Assembly (NCBI GenBank): GCA_937899265.1
Contig: CALBPV010000067.1
Coordinates: 1-59,225, forward strand
Length of the DNA: 59,225 bases
DNA from: an uncultured Bacteroidales bacterium
Lineage (GTDB): Bacteria > Bacteroidota > Bacteroidia > Bacteroidales > UBA3663
Reading direction: 5' to 3'
Positions 50,161-59,166 of the stretch are shown piece after piece. The notes beneath the pieces are model-generated. The model made no database searches. It was not told the DNA's origin and was given only the letters and a program-made list of their open reading frames with translations. Made by a program: the position numbers and the translations under genes. The first letter of the stretch is position 1. Each line of letters begins with the position of its first letter.

Positions 50161-52149
50161 TTATACCACGTTCCCGCCCGTATAGAGCTGGTAGTATTTG
50201 CCGTGTTGGGCGAGGAGTTCGTGGTGTTTGCCCCGTTCGATAATGCGACCGTGATCCAGCACCATGATATAGTCGGCGTTGCGAATTGTCGAGAGACGGT
50301 GGGCTATGACGAAAGTGGTGCGTCCTTCCATCAGGGCATCCATACCCGCCGAGACGAGTGCCTCGGTGCGTGTGTCGATTGACGATGTCGCTTCATCGAG
50401 TATCAGGGCCGGCGGGTCGGCCACAGCGGTTCGGGCTATGGCGAGGAGTTGGCGTTCGCCGGCACTCAGGTTACCGCCATCGCCGGTGAGGGGCGTGTCG
50501 TAGCCGTTAGGCAGCCGTTCGATGAAGTCTGAGGCATGCACGAGACGGGCTGCTGCCTTGCATTCTTCGTCGGTGGCATCGAGGCGGCCGTAGCGTATGT
50601 TGTCAATCACAGTGCCCGTGAACAGCTTGGTCTCCTGGAGCACCATGCCGAGAGCCAGACGCAGGTCGCTGCGGTAAATCTGTCTGATGGGGATGCCGTC
50701 GTAGGTGATTTGTCCCGATTGGATGTCGTAGAAGCGGTTGATGAGGTTCGTTATCGTCGTCTTGCCGGCTCCCGAGCCGCCCACGAAGGCAATCTTTTGG
50801 CCTTGATAAGCTGTTAAGTTCAAGTCGTAGAGCACTTGCCGGTCAGGCAGATAACTGAAGTCCACATGCTTGAAGGATATCTCGCCGCGCTGAGGCACTT
50901 TGCCGTTGGGGGTCTGCCACACCCACGTCCCTTTGCCCTCCTTTACGAGCCTCGTGTTGGCTTCGGCATCCTCCTCCGAGGGTTCGTCGAGCAGCTGGAA
51001 CACACGTTCGGCACCCGTCACTGCCAGAATGATTGAATTGATTTGGTTTGACACCTCCGACACGGGGCGCAGGAAGTTCTTCGAGAGCGTAAGGAACGAC
51101 ACCAACGTACCTATGGTCAGCGTGAAGAGCGAAGCTGTCCACGAGGCATTCTCCGATAGCCGGTCGGCCAAGCCCGGCTCGGTGTAGAGCGACGTGGCGA
51201 AGAGGGGGGTGGCTCCCGTGATTTCATGACCGGCACCAATCACCATGAAAGCACCCGCTATGGCGCAAAGGACGTAGCTGAGGTGTCCCATGTTGGCATT
51301 CATGGGCATCACGACATTGGCCGCAATGTTGGCATCGCGCGCGTTCTCCATGAGGTCTTTGTTCAGTTTCGAGAACTGTTGCATGGCCTGCTCTTCGTGG
51401 CAGAAGGTCTTCACGACTTTCTGTCCCATGAGCATCTCCTCAACGAAGCCGTTGAGTTCGCCCAAGTGTTCCTGCTGGGCTCGGAACGAAACCGACGATT
51501 TGACGGCTAACTTCTTGGTGAAAAACAGCATCAGGACAGTCGTCGTGATGTTCAGCAGTGTCAGGGGTAGGCTCAGCACAATCATCGAGACCAGAGTCGC
51601 CACCAGGGTGATGACCGACGAGAAGAGGTGTGGCAGCGACTGCGACACCATCTGGCGCAGTGTGTCCACGTCGTTGGCATAGATGGACATGATGTCGCCG
51701 TGGCTGCGGGAGTCGAAATACTCGAGCGGCAGCGTCTCCATGTGGGCGAACACATCGTAGCGAAGCCTGCGTAGCGTGCCTTGGGCCACATTAATCATCA
51801 GACGGCTCTGCAGGTAGGCACAGCCGGTACCGACGGCAAGCACGGCACCCAGCTTCGTCAGCGTCCGCGCCAGCGGGGAAAAATCGGGCACCGCCTGGTG
51901 CGTCAGCGGCAGGATGTAGTCGTCGATGAGCGTCTTGGTGAAGAGCGTCGAGATGAGCGTTGCCAGCGATGCTGCCACGATGCAGATGGCCACCACGAGG
52001 AGCAGCCATTTGTAGTGCTTCATAACGTAGCGCAGCAGCCGCAAGGCCGTCTGCCAGCCTTCCTTGGTCATCTTGCCCCGTGCCAGCGTCTGGCCGCCGC
52101 CGCGACCGCGTCCCATATTTATGTTATTTATCGAAATCTGCGTCTTCAT
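50161..52149 (-). CDS. ABC exporter half-transporter, catalytic partner
   Basis: This 662-residue protein has an exporter-type ABC membrane domain (six helices) fused to an ATPase domain. The Walker A is GGSGAGKTT and Walker B with catalytic Glu is LILDEATSSID; the H-loop is IAHRLST. The signature is LSAGE rather than LSGGQ. Paired with the upstream gene it forms a heterodimer of the TM287/288 or LmrCD type, where one ATP site is degenerate. The reading frame opens with ATG at 52149, overlapping the partner by 26 bp. An ATG at 52116 (MGRGRGGGQ) is an alternative and resembles known partners. Substrate unknown (lipid or drug-like). Confidence 0.88.
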   Translation of the reverse strand: MKTQISINNINMGRGRGGGQTLARGKMTKEGWQTALRLLRYVMKHYKWLLLVVAICIVAASLATLISTLFTKTLIDDYILPLTHQAVPDFSPLARTLTKLGAVLAVGTGCAYLQSRLMINVAQGTLRRLRYDVFAHMETLPLEYFDSRSHGDIMSIYANDVDTLRQMVSQSLPHLFSSVITLVATLVSMIVLSLPLTLLNITTTVLMLFFTKKLAVKSSVSFRAQQEHLGELNGFVEEMLMGQKVVKTFCHEEQAMQQFSKLNKDLMENARDANIAANVVMPMNANMGHLSYVLCAIAGAFMVIGAGHEITGATPLFATSLYTEPGLADRLSENASWTASLFTLTIGTLVSFLTLSKNFLRPVSEVSNQINSIILAVTGAERVFQLLDEPSEEDAEANTRLVKEGKGTWVWQTPNGKVPQRGEISFKHVDFSYLPDRQVLYDLNLTAYQGQKIAFVGGSGAGKTTITNLINRFYDIQSGQITYDGIPIRQIYRSDLRLALGMVLQETKLFTGTVIDNIRYGRLDATDEECKAAARLVHASDFIERLPNGYDTPLTGDGGNLSAGERQLLAIARTAVADPPALILDEATSSIDTRTEALVSAGMDALMEGRTTFVIAHRLSTIRNADYIMVLDHGRIIERGKHHELLAQHGKYYQLYTGGNVV

Positions 52150-53905
52150 TGCTTTCTGATTGAATGCGGTAAATCTCTTTGTATGTTTCGTTGGTGCGGA
52201 GCAGGTTGGCGGGCGTGTCGAAGCCCGTGATTCTTCCGTGATCCATCACGATGATGCGGTCGGCATCTTGTACGCTGAGCATACGTTGTGCCACCACAAT
52301 CTTGGTCACCTCGGGCAGAGAGTGACGGAAGGCTTCGCGTATTTTGGCATCGGTGGCCGTGTCGCAGGCCGAGGTTGAGTCGTCGAGGATGAGTATCTTC
52401 GGCTTCTTGAGGAGGGCACGGGCTATACAGAGCCGCTGGCGTTGGCCGCCAGAGAGGTTGTTGCCGTTCTGTTCGATGATGGAGTCGTAGCCCTGCGGCA
52501 TGCGGGAGATGAATTCGTCGGCACAGGCGATGCTGCAGGCCTCCCGGCACTCCTCTGGCGTTGCGTCTTGCTTGCCCCACCGTAGGTTGTCCAGCACGGT
52601 GCCCGTGAAGAGCAGGTTCTTCTGCAGCACCATCGACACGTTGGTGCGTAGCACCTCGAGGTCGTATTCCTTCACATCCCGTCCTCCTACTTTCACCGTT
52701 CCTTCCGTGGTGTCATAGAGGCGTGAGATGAGGTTGACGAGCGACGATTTGCCCGAACCCGTTCCGCCGATGATGCCTATCGTCTCGCCGGCTTTTATCT
52801 CGAACGAGATGTCCTCGATGGCATTCTTTTGGGCCTTTCGGGCGTTTTCGTGGTGGTGTGAATGGAAGTGGGCGGGCGTGGCGTAGGCCAGACTCACGTG
52901 CGAGAATGCGATGCTGCCGTCCTTCACGTCCCTCACGGGATTGGCGGGTGACGTGATGTCGGCTTTCTCGTTGATGACCTCGGCCACACGCTTGCCCGAG
53001 GCTGTACTCATGGTCAGCTGCACGAAAATCATCGAGAGCATCATCAGCGAGTTGAATATCAGCAGCACGTAGGCAAACATCGAGGTGAGTTCGCCTGTTG
53101 TGAGTGTTCCCTCCACGATGTAGTGGGCACCGTACCACGAAAGGGCGATTATGCAACCATATACTACGAGCTTCATCACGGGATTGTTGAGCGCCATCAG
53201 ACTCTCCGTCTTGACGTAGAGATGGTAGAGCTTGCCTGTGGCGACGGAGAACTTCGTCCGTTCGAAGTCCTCGCGCACGAAAGCCTTCACCACGCGGATG
53301 GCGGCTACGTTCTCCTGAACGCTGTTGTTGAGGTCGTCGTAGCGTTCAAACACTTGGGCGAAGAGTTTGATTGTGCGGCTCATGACGAATACAACCATCG
53401 TCCCCAACACCAAGAGGGCGATGACGAAGATGAGCGACATACGGCTGTTGATCCACAGACACATCATGATGGAGGTCACCAGATTCAACGGGGCGCGCAC
53501 CGACACGCGAAGCAACTGCTGATAGGCGCGGCGGAGGTTGGACACGTCCGTCGTCAAGCGCGTCACCAGGCCGGCTGTTGAGAAACGGTCGATATTCGAG
53601 AACGAGAAGGTCTGTATGTTGCGAAACATGGCCTCGCGAAGATTGTAGGCAAAGCCCGTAGCTGCTATGGCGCCAAAGCGCGCACTCAGCAGTCCGAAGA
53701 CGAAGGTGATGGCCGCCAGTCCTAACAGTATCATGCCGTAGCGAAACACGCCTTGGATGTCGCCCACCAGGATGCCGCGGTCGATAATCCAAGCCGTCAC
53801 GTAGGGTATCAGCACCCCCATCACCACCTCGCCGGCGGTAAAGACGGGCGTCAGTATCGACGCGGTTTTGAACTGCTTGACTTGTCGTAGTAGCGTTTTG
53901 AACAT
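52124..53905 (-). CDS. ABC exporter half-transporter, degenerate-site partner with His-rich insert
   Basis: This 593-residue ABC exporter subunit has Walker A GGTGSGKSS (380-388) and a canonical LSGGQ (484-488). Its Walker B ends ILILDDS, so the catalytic Glu is Asp509, and the H-loop His is Gln540 (VVAQRML). These are the substitutions known from degenerate-site subunits of heterodimeric exporters. An unusual His cluster HFHSHHH (346-352) lies just after the A-loop Tyr341 and before the next strand. It starts 1 bp after the TonB-receptor stop, so outer-membrane receptor and exporter are probably co-expressed. Confidence 0.88.
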   Translation of the reverse strand: MFKTLLRQVKQFKTASILTPVFTAGEVVMGVLIPYVTAWIIDRGILVGDIQGVFRYGMILLGLAAITFVFGLLSARFGAIAATGFAYNLREAMFRNIQTFSFSNIDRFSTAGLVTRLTTDVSNLRRAYQQLLRVSVRAPLNLVTSIMMCLWINSRMSLIFVIALLVLGTMVVFVMSRTIKLFAQVFERYDDLNNSVQENVAAIRVVKAFVREDFERTKFSVATGKLYHLYVKTESLMALNNPVMKLVVYGCIIALSWYGAHYIVEGTLTTGELTSMFAYVLLIFNSLMMLSMIFVQLTMSTASGKRVAEVINEKADITSPANPVRDVKDGSIAFSHVSLAYATPAHFHSHHHENARKAQKNAIEDISFEIKAGETIGIIGGTGSGKSSLVNLISRLYDTTEGTVKVGGRDVKEYDLEVLRTNVSMVLQKNLLFTGTVLDNLRWGKQDATPEECREACSIACADEFISRMPQGYDSIIEQNGNNLSGGQRQRLCIARALLKKPKILILDDSTSACDTATDAKIREAFRHSLPEVTKIVVAQRMLSVQDADRIIVMDHGRITGFDTPANLLRTNETYKEIYRIQSESNEDADFDK

Positions 53906-53906
53906 A

Positions 53907-56327
53907 TTACCACTTGATTGAAACGTTTACATTCAGCATTCTGCCCGTGAGATAGTTGGGTACGGCGTATTGCATGTTATCTACCGCCGTCACCCAGTAG
54001 TAGGAGTTGGTATTGTCGATGTCAAGCAGATTGAAGATGTCTGCGCCCACATTGATTTCCTTCAGCCGTCGCCACCCCTTGCGCGACATGAATGCGGAGT
54101 TCTTTTTGTTCCATGCGTACGAAACACCCAAGTCCACGCGTTTGTAGGCCGGCGTGCGGAAGATGCCCGAAGCTCTGCCGCCGATGGGGGAGTAGAAGGG
54201 CAACCCGTCGTTCATCACGCCCCGCAGGTGTACCTTCCAGCTGTCGTTGCCAGGCCAGTAGTCCGAGAAGAACAGTCCCAGCGAATAACGTTGTTCGGTG
54301 GGGCGTGCGGTGGTCAGGCCGTCGAAGGTCTCCCGGGCTCTCATCAGCGAGAACGAAAGCCACGAGTCGGTGCCCGGCACAAATTCGCCGAACAGTTTCG
54401 TGTCTATGCCCAAACCGTAGGCCGTTCCCCGGTTGTCGCCGTAGTAGCGTATCTGCACGTTGTCTATTTCGTAGGGGATATAGTTCGAGATATGTTTGTA
54501 GTAAGCCTCTGTGGTCCATTTGAACGGACGTCCGTAAGCCCGGAACGTCCAGTCCATCCCCAGGATGATTTGGAACGACCGTTGCGACTTGATGTCCTTA
54601 TTCATCTCCACATAGCTGTTGCCCTCCGCATCCTTCACCGGCAGTCGGTATTCCTTGTAGAAGGGAGCCTGATAATAGATGCCTGTGGCCAGTCGCCAGA
54701 CAATGTCGGGACGGGCATCGGCTTTGTAGCGCAGGGCTGCACGGGGCGAGAGCAGCCACTCGCGGTTGAAGTTCCAGTAGCTCAGCCTCAGGCCTCCGAT
54801 GACGAGGAACCTTCCTCCCCACATGTCCCAGCCGTAGGTGTCTTGGACGAAGAAGTTCAGCCTTTCGGTCCGTTTGTTGTAGAAGGAGTGAAGGTTTTCT
54901 ATCGTCTCCACCGTGGTGCCCGTGTGGGGCAGGGTGTAACCCGACGAGTCGCGCATCTCCCATTCGGCGATGCGGTCATCTGTCTTTTCGCTTTGGAAAT
55001 GGATGCCGTAGCCCAGTTTGTTGTGTCCGATTTGGGTCTTGCCCTTCAGGCTCACGGCCATCACCGAGGCTCGCAGGTAGTTGCGGGCGTGTTCGCGGTA
55101 GCCGCCCACACCCAGCGAACCCTGTCCGCCGTCGGTGGCCTGGTCCAGCCAGTATTCGCCCGAGATGTCATAGGTCACTTTCTCGTCGGTGAAGAATCCC
55201 GAGGCCTGCAGCATCAGTTCTGTGCGGGGCAAACCTTTCCAATGAAGTGTCATGGCTCCGAAATAGGTGTCGAATTCGTCCGACTCTTTGCCGTCGAAAT
55301 AGACCTTGAACCGCTTCACGTCCTCCATCGTACCGAAAGAGGTCTCTCGGCTTTCGGGTTCGAATTTATATGTGTTTTGTGCGATGTTGCCCAAGAAGGA
55401 TACCGCCCATCGGTCGTTCACAGCCCAAGTCAGGTACGTTTGGTAGTCGAAAAAACGCGGGTCGTATTCTCCGTGGGTGTCGAGCGATTGCAGCATCGAC
55501 GTGTTTCTCTTGTAACGAACCCCGTGCAGCTGACTGAACCGGGCCGTTCGCTGTCCCAGGGCTGCCGAGGCACCCAGTACCGACACTTCGGCTTGTCCCT
55601 CGAATCTCTCCGGCACCTTGTAGGCGATGTCCAGCACCGACGACATCTTGTCACCGTATTCGGGTGCAAAGCCGCCTGTCGAGAAATCGACCGAAGCCAC
55701 CATCGCGGGATTGATGAACGAGAGACCTTCCTGTTGCCCGCTACTGATGAGCTGGGGTTTATAGACTTCGATACCGTTCACATAGACCAGATTTTCGTCA
55801 AACGAACCTCCTCTCACCGAATATTGCGACGAGAGTTCGTTGTTCATCGTCACTCCAGCCATCGTTCCTATCAGGTCTTCTACGGCATTGCCCGAGGCTG
55901 AGGGCATGTTTTCCAACTCGCGGCTGTTGATGCGTTCCAGGGTGTTGGTCTGTTGCCGTTCCGTCACCACTTCCACCTCGCCTATGTAGGCTTCGTTGGG
56001 CATGAGCACCACGTCGGCTCTCAGCCGTCGCACGCCCTTCTCGTTGGGCTTCACGGCACGTGTGTTGAACACTCTCTCGACCCTGCGGTATCCCAGCGAG
56101 GTGTATATGAGCCTCAGCGTGTCGCTCTCGGGCACCGACAGCTCGTATTCCCCCTTGAAGTTGGAGAGCGTTCCCAGCGTCCCCCTCGATGTCCGGATGT
56201 GGGCAATTTCGATGGGATTGCCCTTCGGGTCGCTCACTGTGCCGTAGATGCGCACCGACTCGGCGCTCGCCGTCGTTGTGAGGGCCAGCAGACAGAGTGT
56301 CCGTATATATCGAATGATTTTATACAT
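53907..56327 (-). CDS. TonB-dependent receptor with carboxypeptidase-like N-terminal domain
   Basis: This is an 806-residue outer-membrane receptor. It has a signal peptide (MYKIIRYIRTLCLLALTTTASA). A carboxypeptidase-regulatory-like domain follows (VRIYGTVSDPKGNPIEIAHI, GEYELSVPESDTLRLIYTSLGY). Then come the TonB-linked region (IGEVEVVTERQQTNTLER), the plug (SSQYSVRGGSFDENLVYVNG) and a barrel ending in MLNVNVSIKW. It resembles Bacteroidota receptors of unassigned ligand. The start at 56327 is chosen by signal peptide; the frame extends upstream over DUF721 but without coding character. It is followed immediately by the ABC exporter pair. Confidence 0.88.
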   Translation of the reverse strand: MYKIIRYIRTLCLLALTTTASAESVRIYGTVSDPKGNPIEIAHIRTSRGTLGTLSNFKGEYELSVPESDTLRLIYTSLGYRRVERVFNTRAVKPNEKGVRRLRADVVLMPNEAYIGEVEVVTERQQTNTLERINSRELENMPSASGNAVEDLIGTMAGVTMNNELSSQYSVRGGSFDENLVYVNGIEVYKPQLISSGQQEGLSFINPAMVASVDFSTGGFAPEYGDKMSSVLDIAYKVPERFEGQAEVSVLGASAALGQRTARFSQLHGVRYKRNTSMLQSLDTHGEYDPRFFDYQTYLTWAVNDRWAVSFLGNIAQNTYKFEPESRETSFGTMEDVKRFKVYFDGKESDEFDTYFGAMTLHWKGLPRTELMLQASGFFTDEKVTYDISGEYWLDQATDGGQGSLGVGGYREHARNYLRASVMAVSLKGKTQIGHNKLGYGIHFQSEKTDDRIAEWEMRDSSGYTLPHTGTTVETIENLHSFYNKRTERLNFFVQDTYGWDMWGGRFLVIGGLRLSYWNFNREWLLSPRAALRYKADARPDIVWRLATGIYYQAPFYKEYRLPVKDAEGNSYVEMNKDIKSQRSFQIILGMDWTFRAYGRPFKWTTEAYYKHISNYIPYEIDNVQIRYYGDNRGTAYGLGIDTKLFGEFVPGTDSWLSFSLMRARETFDGLTTARPTEQRYSLGLFFSDYWPGNDSWKVHLRGVMNDGLPFYSPIGGRASGIFRTPAYKRVDLGVSYAWNKKNSAFMSRKGWRRLKEINVGADIFNLLDIDNTNSYYWVTAVDNMQYAVPNYLTGRMLNVNVSIKW

Positions 56328-56374
56328 TATTAATAATAACGCGCGTGAGACGGTTTTATTGTTCTTTGTCCCTG

Positions 56375-56668
56375 TTATCGGATAACAATGGCTTTCACTG
56401 CCTCGCTCCCCAGCATGCGGTTCACCTCTTCTATGATTTGCCGGCGATTGTACATGAGGTCGTTTTTCAGACTGGGCGACCGCAGGGTCACATACAGTGT
56501 TCCCTCCTCCAGCCGGAGCCGTTCTGTCTCCCGGGTCACTTCGTCTCCCAGCAGCGATTGCCACGACTGCGCTATTCGTTCCTCCCAGGCCAGATTCTCC
56601 AGCTGGGTGACCTTCAGATATTGGCGCAGTATTTCGCCTATCGACTTTGCTTCTTGGCGTTCTATCAT
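56375..56668 (-). CDS. DUF721 (DciA-like) protein
   Basis: This 97-residue protein belongs to the DUF721 family, which includes DciA, a loader or helper of the replicative helicase DnaB. Visible features are SIGEILRQYLKVTQLEN, WEERIAQSWQSLLGDEVTRET and a conserved LYVTLRSPSLKNDLMYNRRQ. It starts 5 bp after recF, and the recF-DUF721 pair next to a TPR gene and ribH is a recurrent Bacteroidota order. A longer frame upstream lies wholly inside recF and is a shadow. Confidence 0.88.
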   Translation of the reverse strand: MIERQEAKSIGEILRQYLKVTQLENLAWEERIAQSWQSLLGDEVTRETERLRLEEGTLYVTLRSPSLKNDLMYNRRQIIEEVNRMLGSEAVKAIVIR

Positions 56669-56673
56669 TGTTT

Positions 56674-57780
56674 TTACCTTTCGTCTGTCACGTTGTAATG
56701 TCCGTTCTCCACCCCGAACATCTTGTAGCTGCCGTCTATCGAGGCCACGATGGAGTCGAGGTTTTCGCGGTTGGTGTCGGTGATGAAGATTTGTCCGAAG
56801 CGCGACGAGGCCACCAGCCGCACGATTTGCGATACACGGTCGCTGTCCAGTCGGTCGAAGATGTCGTCCAGCAGCAGTATCGGAGCCGTGTGGCCCACGC
56901 GGTTCAGGAAGTCCCATTGAGCCAGCTTCAGGGTCACCGTCAGCGTTTTGTTCTGACCCTGCGAACCGATTTGTTTCATCGTCCAGTCGCCCAGCCGCAT
57001 CTCGATGTCGTCTTTGTGGGCTCCGCGTGTGGTGTATTCCACCGCCCAATCTCTCACCCTCGTTTCGTCCAACAGGGGGAGGAGAGAGCCGCGCTCGAAG
57101 TGCGAGGTGTAGCGTAGCGACACTTTTTCCCGACCCAGCGAGATTTGTTCGTAGAACTCCTGGAACACGGGCTCGAAGTCCTCGGTGAATTTCTTGCGGG
57201 CTTCGTACAGTTGTCTGCCGTAGAAGTCCATCTGCTCTTCCCACGGACGGTACAGCTCTGTGTCGCGGGGCTGCGGATCCTGCTTCAACAGGGCATTGCG
57301 TTGCGACAGGGCTGCGTTATAGCGGATGAGAGCATTGAGGTAGTTCTTGTCAAACTGGGCAATCACCCGGTCCATGAAGTTTCTGCGTTCTTCGCTCCCG
57401 CCCCGTATCAGGTCGTTGTCGGCAGGGGTCAGTGTCACCAGAGGCAACAGACCGATGTGGTCCGAGAGCCGGCGGTATTCCTTGCCGTCCCGCTTGAAAC
57501 TCTTCTTCGACCCGATTCTCAGTCCGCATTGTATCGTCTCCGCCTGTCCGTTCAGGGTGTAGTCCCCTCTCAGCATGAAAAGTTCTTCTCCGTGCATCAC
57601 GGTCTCTTTGTCCGGCAGATTGGTCATTCCGCGACAGAAGCTCAGGTACCAGATGGCATCCAGCAGATTGGTCTTGCCCATGCCGTTTTTGCCCACCAGA
57701 CAATTCACGTTCGGCGAGAAGTCAAGATTGGCCTCGGCGATATTCTTGAAATTGAGTATATTCAGATGCTTCAGTTGCAT
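56674..57780 (-). CDS. recF: DNA replication and repair protein RecF
   Basis: This 368-residue SMC-like ATPase loads RecA at single-strand gaps. The N-terminus MQLKHLNILNFKNIAEANLDF leads into Walker A GKNGMGKTN. The RecF signature segment LTPADNDLIRGGSEERRNFMD is present, and Walker B is ILLLDDIFDRLD near the C-terminus. Start at 57780 is set by homology; the upstream extension is AT-rich promoter sequence. It is divergent from the TPR gene and not linked to dnaA, as in other Bacteroidota. Confidence 0.95.
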   Translation of the reverse strand: MQLKHLNILNFKNIAEANLDFSPNVNCLVGKNGMGKTNLLDAIWYLSFCRGMTNLPDKETVMHGEELFMLRGDYTLNGQAETIQCGLRIGSKKSFKRDGKEYRRLSDHIGLLPLVTLTPADNDLIRGGSEERRNFMDRVIAQFDKNYLNALIRYNAALSQRNALLKQDPQPRDTELYRPWEEQMDFYGRQLYEARKKFTEDFEPVFQEFYEQISLGREKVSLRYTSHFERGSLLPLLDETRVRDWAVEYTTRGAHKDDIEMRLGDWTMKQIGSQGQNKTLTVTLKLAQWDFLNRVGHTAPILLLDDIFDRLDSDRVSQIVRLVASSRFGQIFITDTNRENLDSIVASIDGSYKMFGVENGHYNVTDER

Positions 57781-57800
57781 ATTTTGAACCTTTCGGGTGG

Positions 57801-57808
57801 CAAAGTTA
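57801..57808 (-). promoter_or_regulatory. putative -7 box for recF
   Basis: TAACTTTG on the minus strand, 20 nt before the recF ATG; the -33 element is weak. The leader would be only about 14 nt. Confidence 0.5.
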
Positions 57809-57858
57809 GTGAAAAATAATGAAATAAACACCGAAAATGAATTTTTTTTCGGTTTTCT

Positions 57859-57889
57859 CTTGTTATTTATCGGATTTTTTGTAAATTTG
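57859..57889 (+). promoter_or_regulatory. promoter for the TPR-ribH genes
   Basis: TAAATTTG at 57882-57889 is preceded at 19 bp by CTTG (57859-57862), one base off the TTTG consensus. Leader about 42 nt. Confidence 0.65.
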
Positions 57890-57937
57890 CACCGCATTTT
57901 TTCGAATTTAATAAAAAAATAAGCATAATTAAACAAA

Positions 57938-58597
57938 ATGGCAAACAACAAAAAGCAGGCTGACGCAACGGTTCAGAACGTGGACGAAGCCCTTTCAAAA
58001 AGTGAACAATTTGTAGAGAAGAACAAGAACATCATCACTTGGTGTCTCGTCGGCATCATCGTGCTTGTGGCAGCTGTGTGGGGCTGGAACGCTTATAGCA
58101 ACAAACAGAACCAAAAGGCTCAGGAGGAAATTTGGAGCGCCCAGTTCCTCTTCGAGAACGGTGACTACGAGCAGGCTCTCGAAGCTTTCGAGGCTGTCAT
58201 CGATGAGTATGGTTCGACCAAGACCGGCAATCTCGCCAAGGTTTATGCAGGTCTCTGCAACAAGGAACTCGGCAACTATGAGGAGGCTATTGCCCTCCTG
58301 CGCAAGTATTCCGGCAACGACGCTGTAGTGGCTCCTGCTGTCACCGCAGCCATCGGCGACTGCATGGTCAACGGCGAGAACCCCGACTACAAGGAGGCTG
58401 CCCGCAATTTCGAGGCTGCTGCCAAGGCCAGCAATACGGCCAACTACTCCCCCCTCTACCTCAAGAAAGCCGGTCTTGCCTACGAAAAGGCAGGCGACAA
58501 CGCTTCTGCCCTCAAGGTCTATCAGTCCATCAAGGACAATTGGCGCGAGACGGTCATCGGTCAGAACATCGACAAGTACATCGTCAGAGTACAGTAA
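57938..58597 (+). CDS. membrane-anchored tetratricopeptide protein (YfgM-like)
   Basis: This 219-residue protein has an N-terminal cytoplasmic stretch, one transmembrane helix (about residues 32-52, IITWCLVGIIVLVAAVWGW) and TPR-like helical repeats (LFENGDYEQALEAFEAVIDE, LCNKELGNYEEAIALLRKY, YEKAGDNASALKVYQSIKD). The layout matches YfgM-type chaperone-associated proteins linked to the Sec translocon. In Bacteroidota the same gene stands between recF and ribH. Function here is an inference from architecture. Confidence 0.88.
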   Translation: MANNKKQADATVQNVDEALSKSEQFVEKNKNIITWCLVGIIVLVAAVWGWNAYSNKQNQKAQEEIWSAQFLFENGDYEQALEAFEAVIDEYGSTKTGNLAKVYAGLCNKELGNYEEAIALLRKYSGNDAVVAPAVTAAIGDCMVNGENPDYKEAARNFEAAAKASNTANYSPLYLKKAGLAYEKAGDNASALKVYQSIKDNWRETVIGQNIDKYIVRVQ

Positions 58598-58632
58598 TAT
58601 CAGAATATCAGATTATCATGTCATCAGATTCT
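58594..58632. repeat. short 8-bp repeats at the ribH start
   Basis: ATATCAGA occurs twice in tandem, then variants TTATCATG and TCATCAGA. The array spans the TPR-ribH gap and includes the ribH ATG at 58618. Confidence 0.45.
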
Positions 58633-59127
58633 CCTGCGGCGGCGGATCCCAGGGATACCACGCCTTTAAGTCCCCTCAATGTCACTGACGCCTCCGTTGG
58701 CATCGTTGTCAGTGATTGGAACGAAGAAATCACGGCCGCCCTTCTCGAGGGCACCGTCCGTCGGTTGAAAGAGTGTGGTGTCTGCGACGAAGACATCGAC
58801 ATCATCCACGTACCCGGAGCCGTTGAACTCGGGTTCGCAGCCCGCCAGTTGGCTATCATCAAAGAGCCCTCCGCTGTCATCATGCTCGGTTGCGTCATCG
58901 ACGACGGTACGCCCAACTTCCGCTGCATTTGCGATGTGGTGGCACGTGCGCTCAACCATCTCAACCTCCGCCACGATATCCCCTTCATCGATGGTGTTCT
59001 CATGGTTGACAGTCGTGAACAGGCTCTCAAGATTTCCCGTGGCGACCTTGCCACTCAGGGAAGCACTTGTGCCGAGACGGCCCTCAAGATGGTCAACATG
59101 ATGTCCGGTCTGATGACAGACTCCTGA
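58618..59127 (+). CDS. ribH: lumazine synthase homologue (RibH-like) with altered active site
   Basis: This 169-residue protein has the lumazine synthase fold signature VGIVVSDWNEEITAALLEG, the VPGAVEL substrate segment and MLGCVI. RibH makes 6,7-dimethyl-8-ribityllumazine in riboflavin synthesis. Key residues differ: the usual GxTxHFDYVC is DGTPNFRCIC, so the catalytic His is Asn100 and the following Asp-Tyr are Arg-Cys. The phosphate loop GxKxGNKG is absent (RGDLATQGSTCAE instead), and FGVLTT is IDGVLMV. The frame is uninterrupted, so this is not a simple frameshift. It may be inactive or have a new role. Context (recF-TPR-ribH) is conserved. Confidence 0.85.
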   Translation: MSSDSPAAADPRDTTPLSPLNVTDASVGIVVSDWNEEITAALLEGTVRRLKECGVCDEDIDIIHVPGAVELGFAARQLAIIKEPSAVIMLGCVIDDGTPNFRCICDVVARALNHLNLRHDIPFIDGVLMVDSREQALKISRGDLATQGSTCAETALKMVNMMSGLMTDS

Positions 59128-59166
59128 TCCTCCCATAGCCAGTCCTTCCGCGATTGGCTGTTCAAT

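Noticed and set aside
53970..55901. 643-residue open frame antisense to the TonB receptor
   Set aside because: No signal peptide or motif, and the sense frame is a complete receptor.
58540..58617. N-terminal extension of ribH into the TPR gene
   Set aside because: The extension reads another frame of the TPR coding sequence; ATG 58618 fits the gene junction.
59137..59159. Terminator between ribH and tRNA-Gly
   Set aside because: The hairpin (AGCCAGTC/GATTGGCT) has a mismatch and no T tract.
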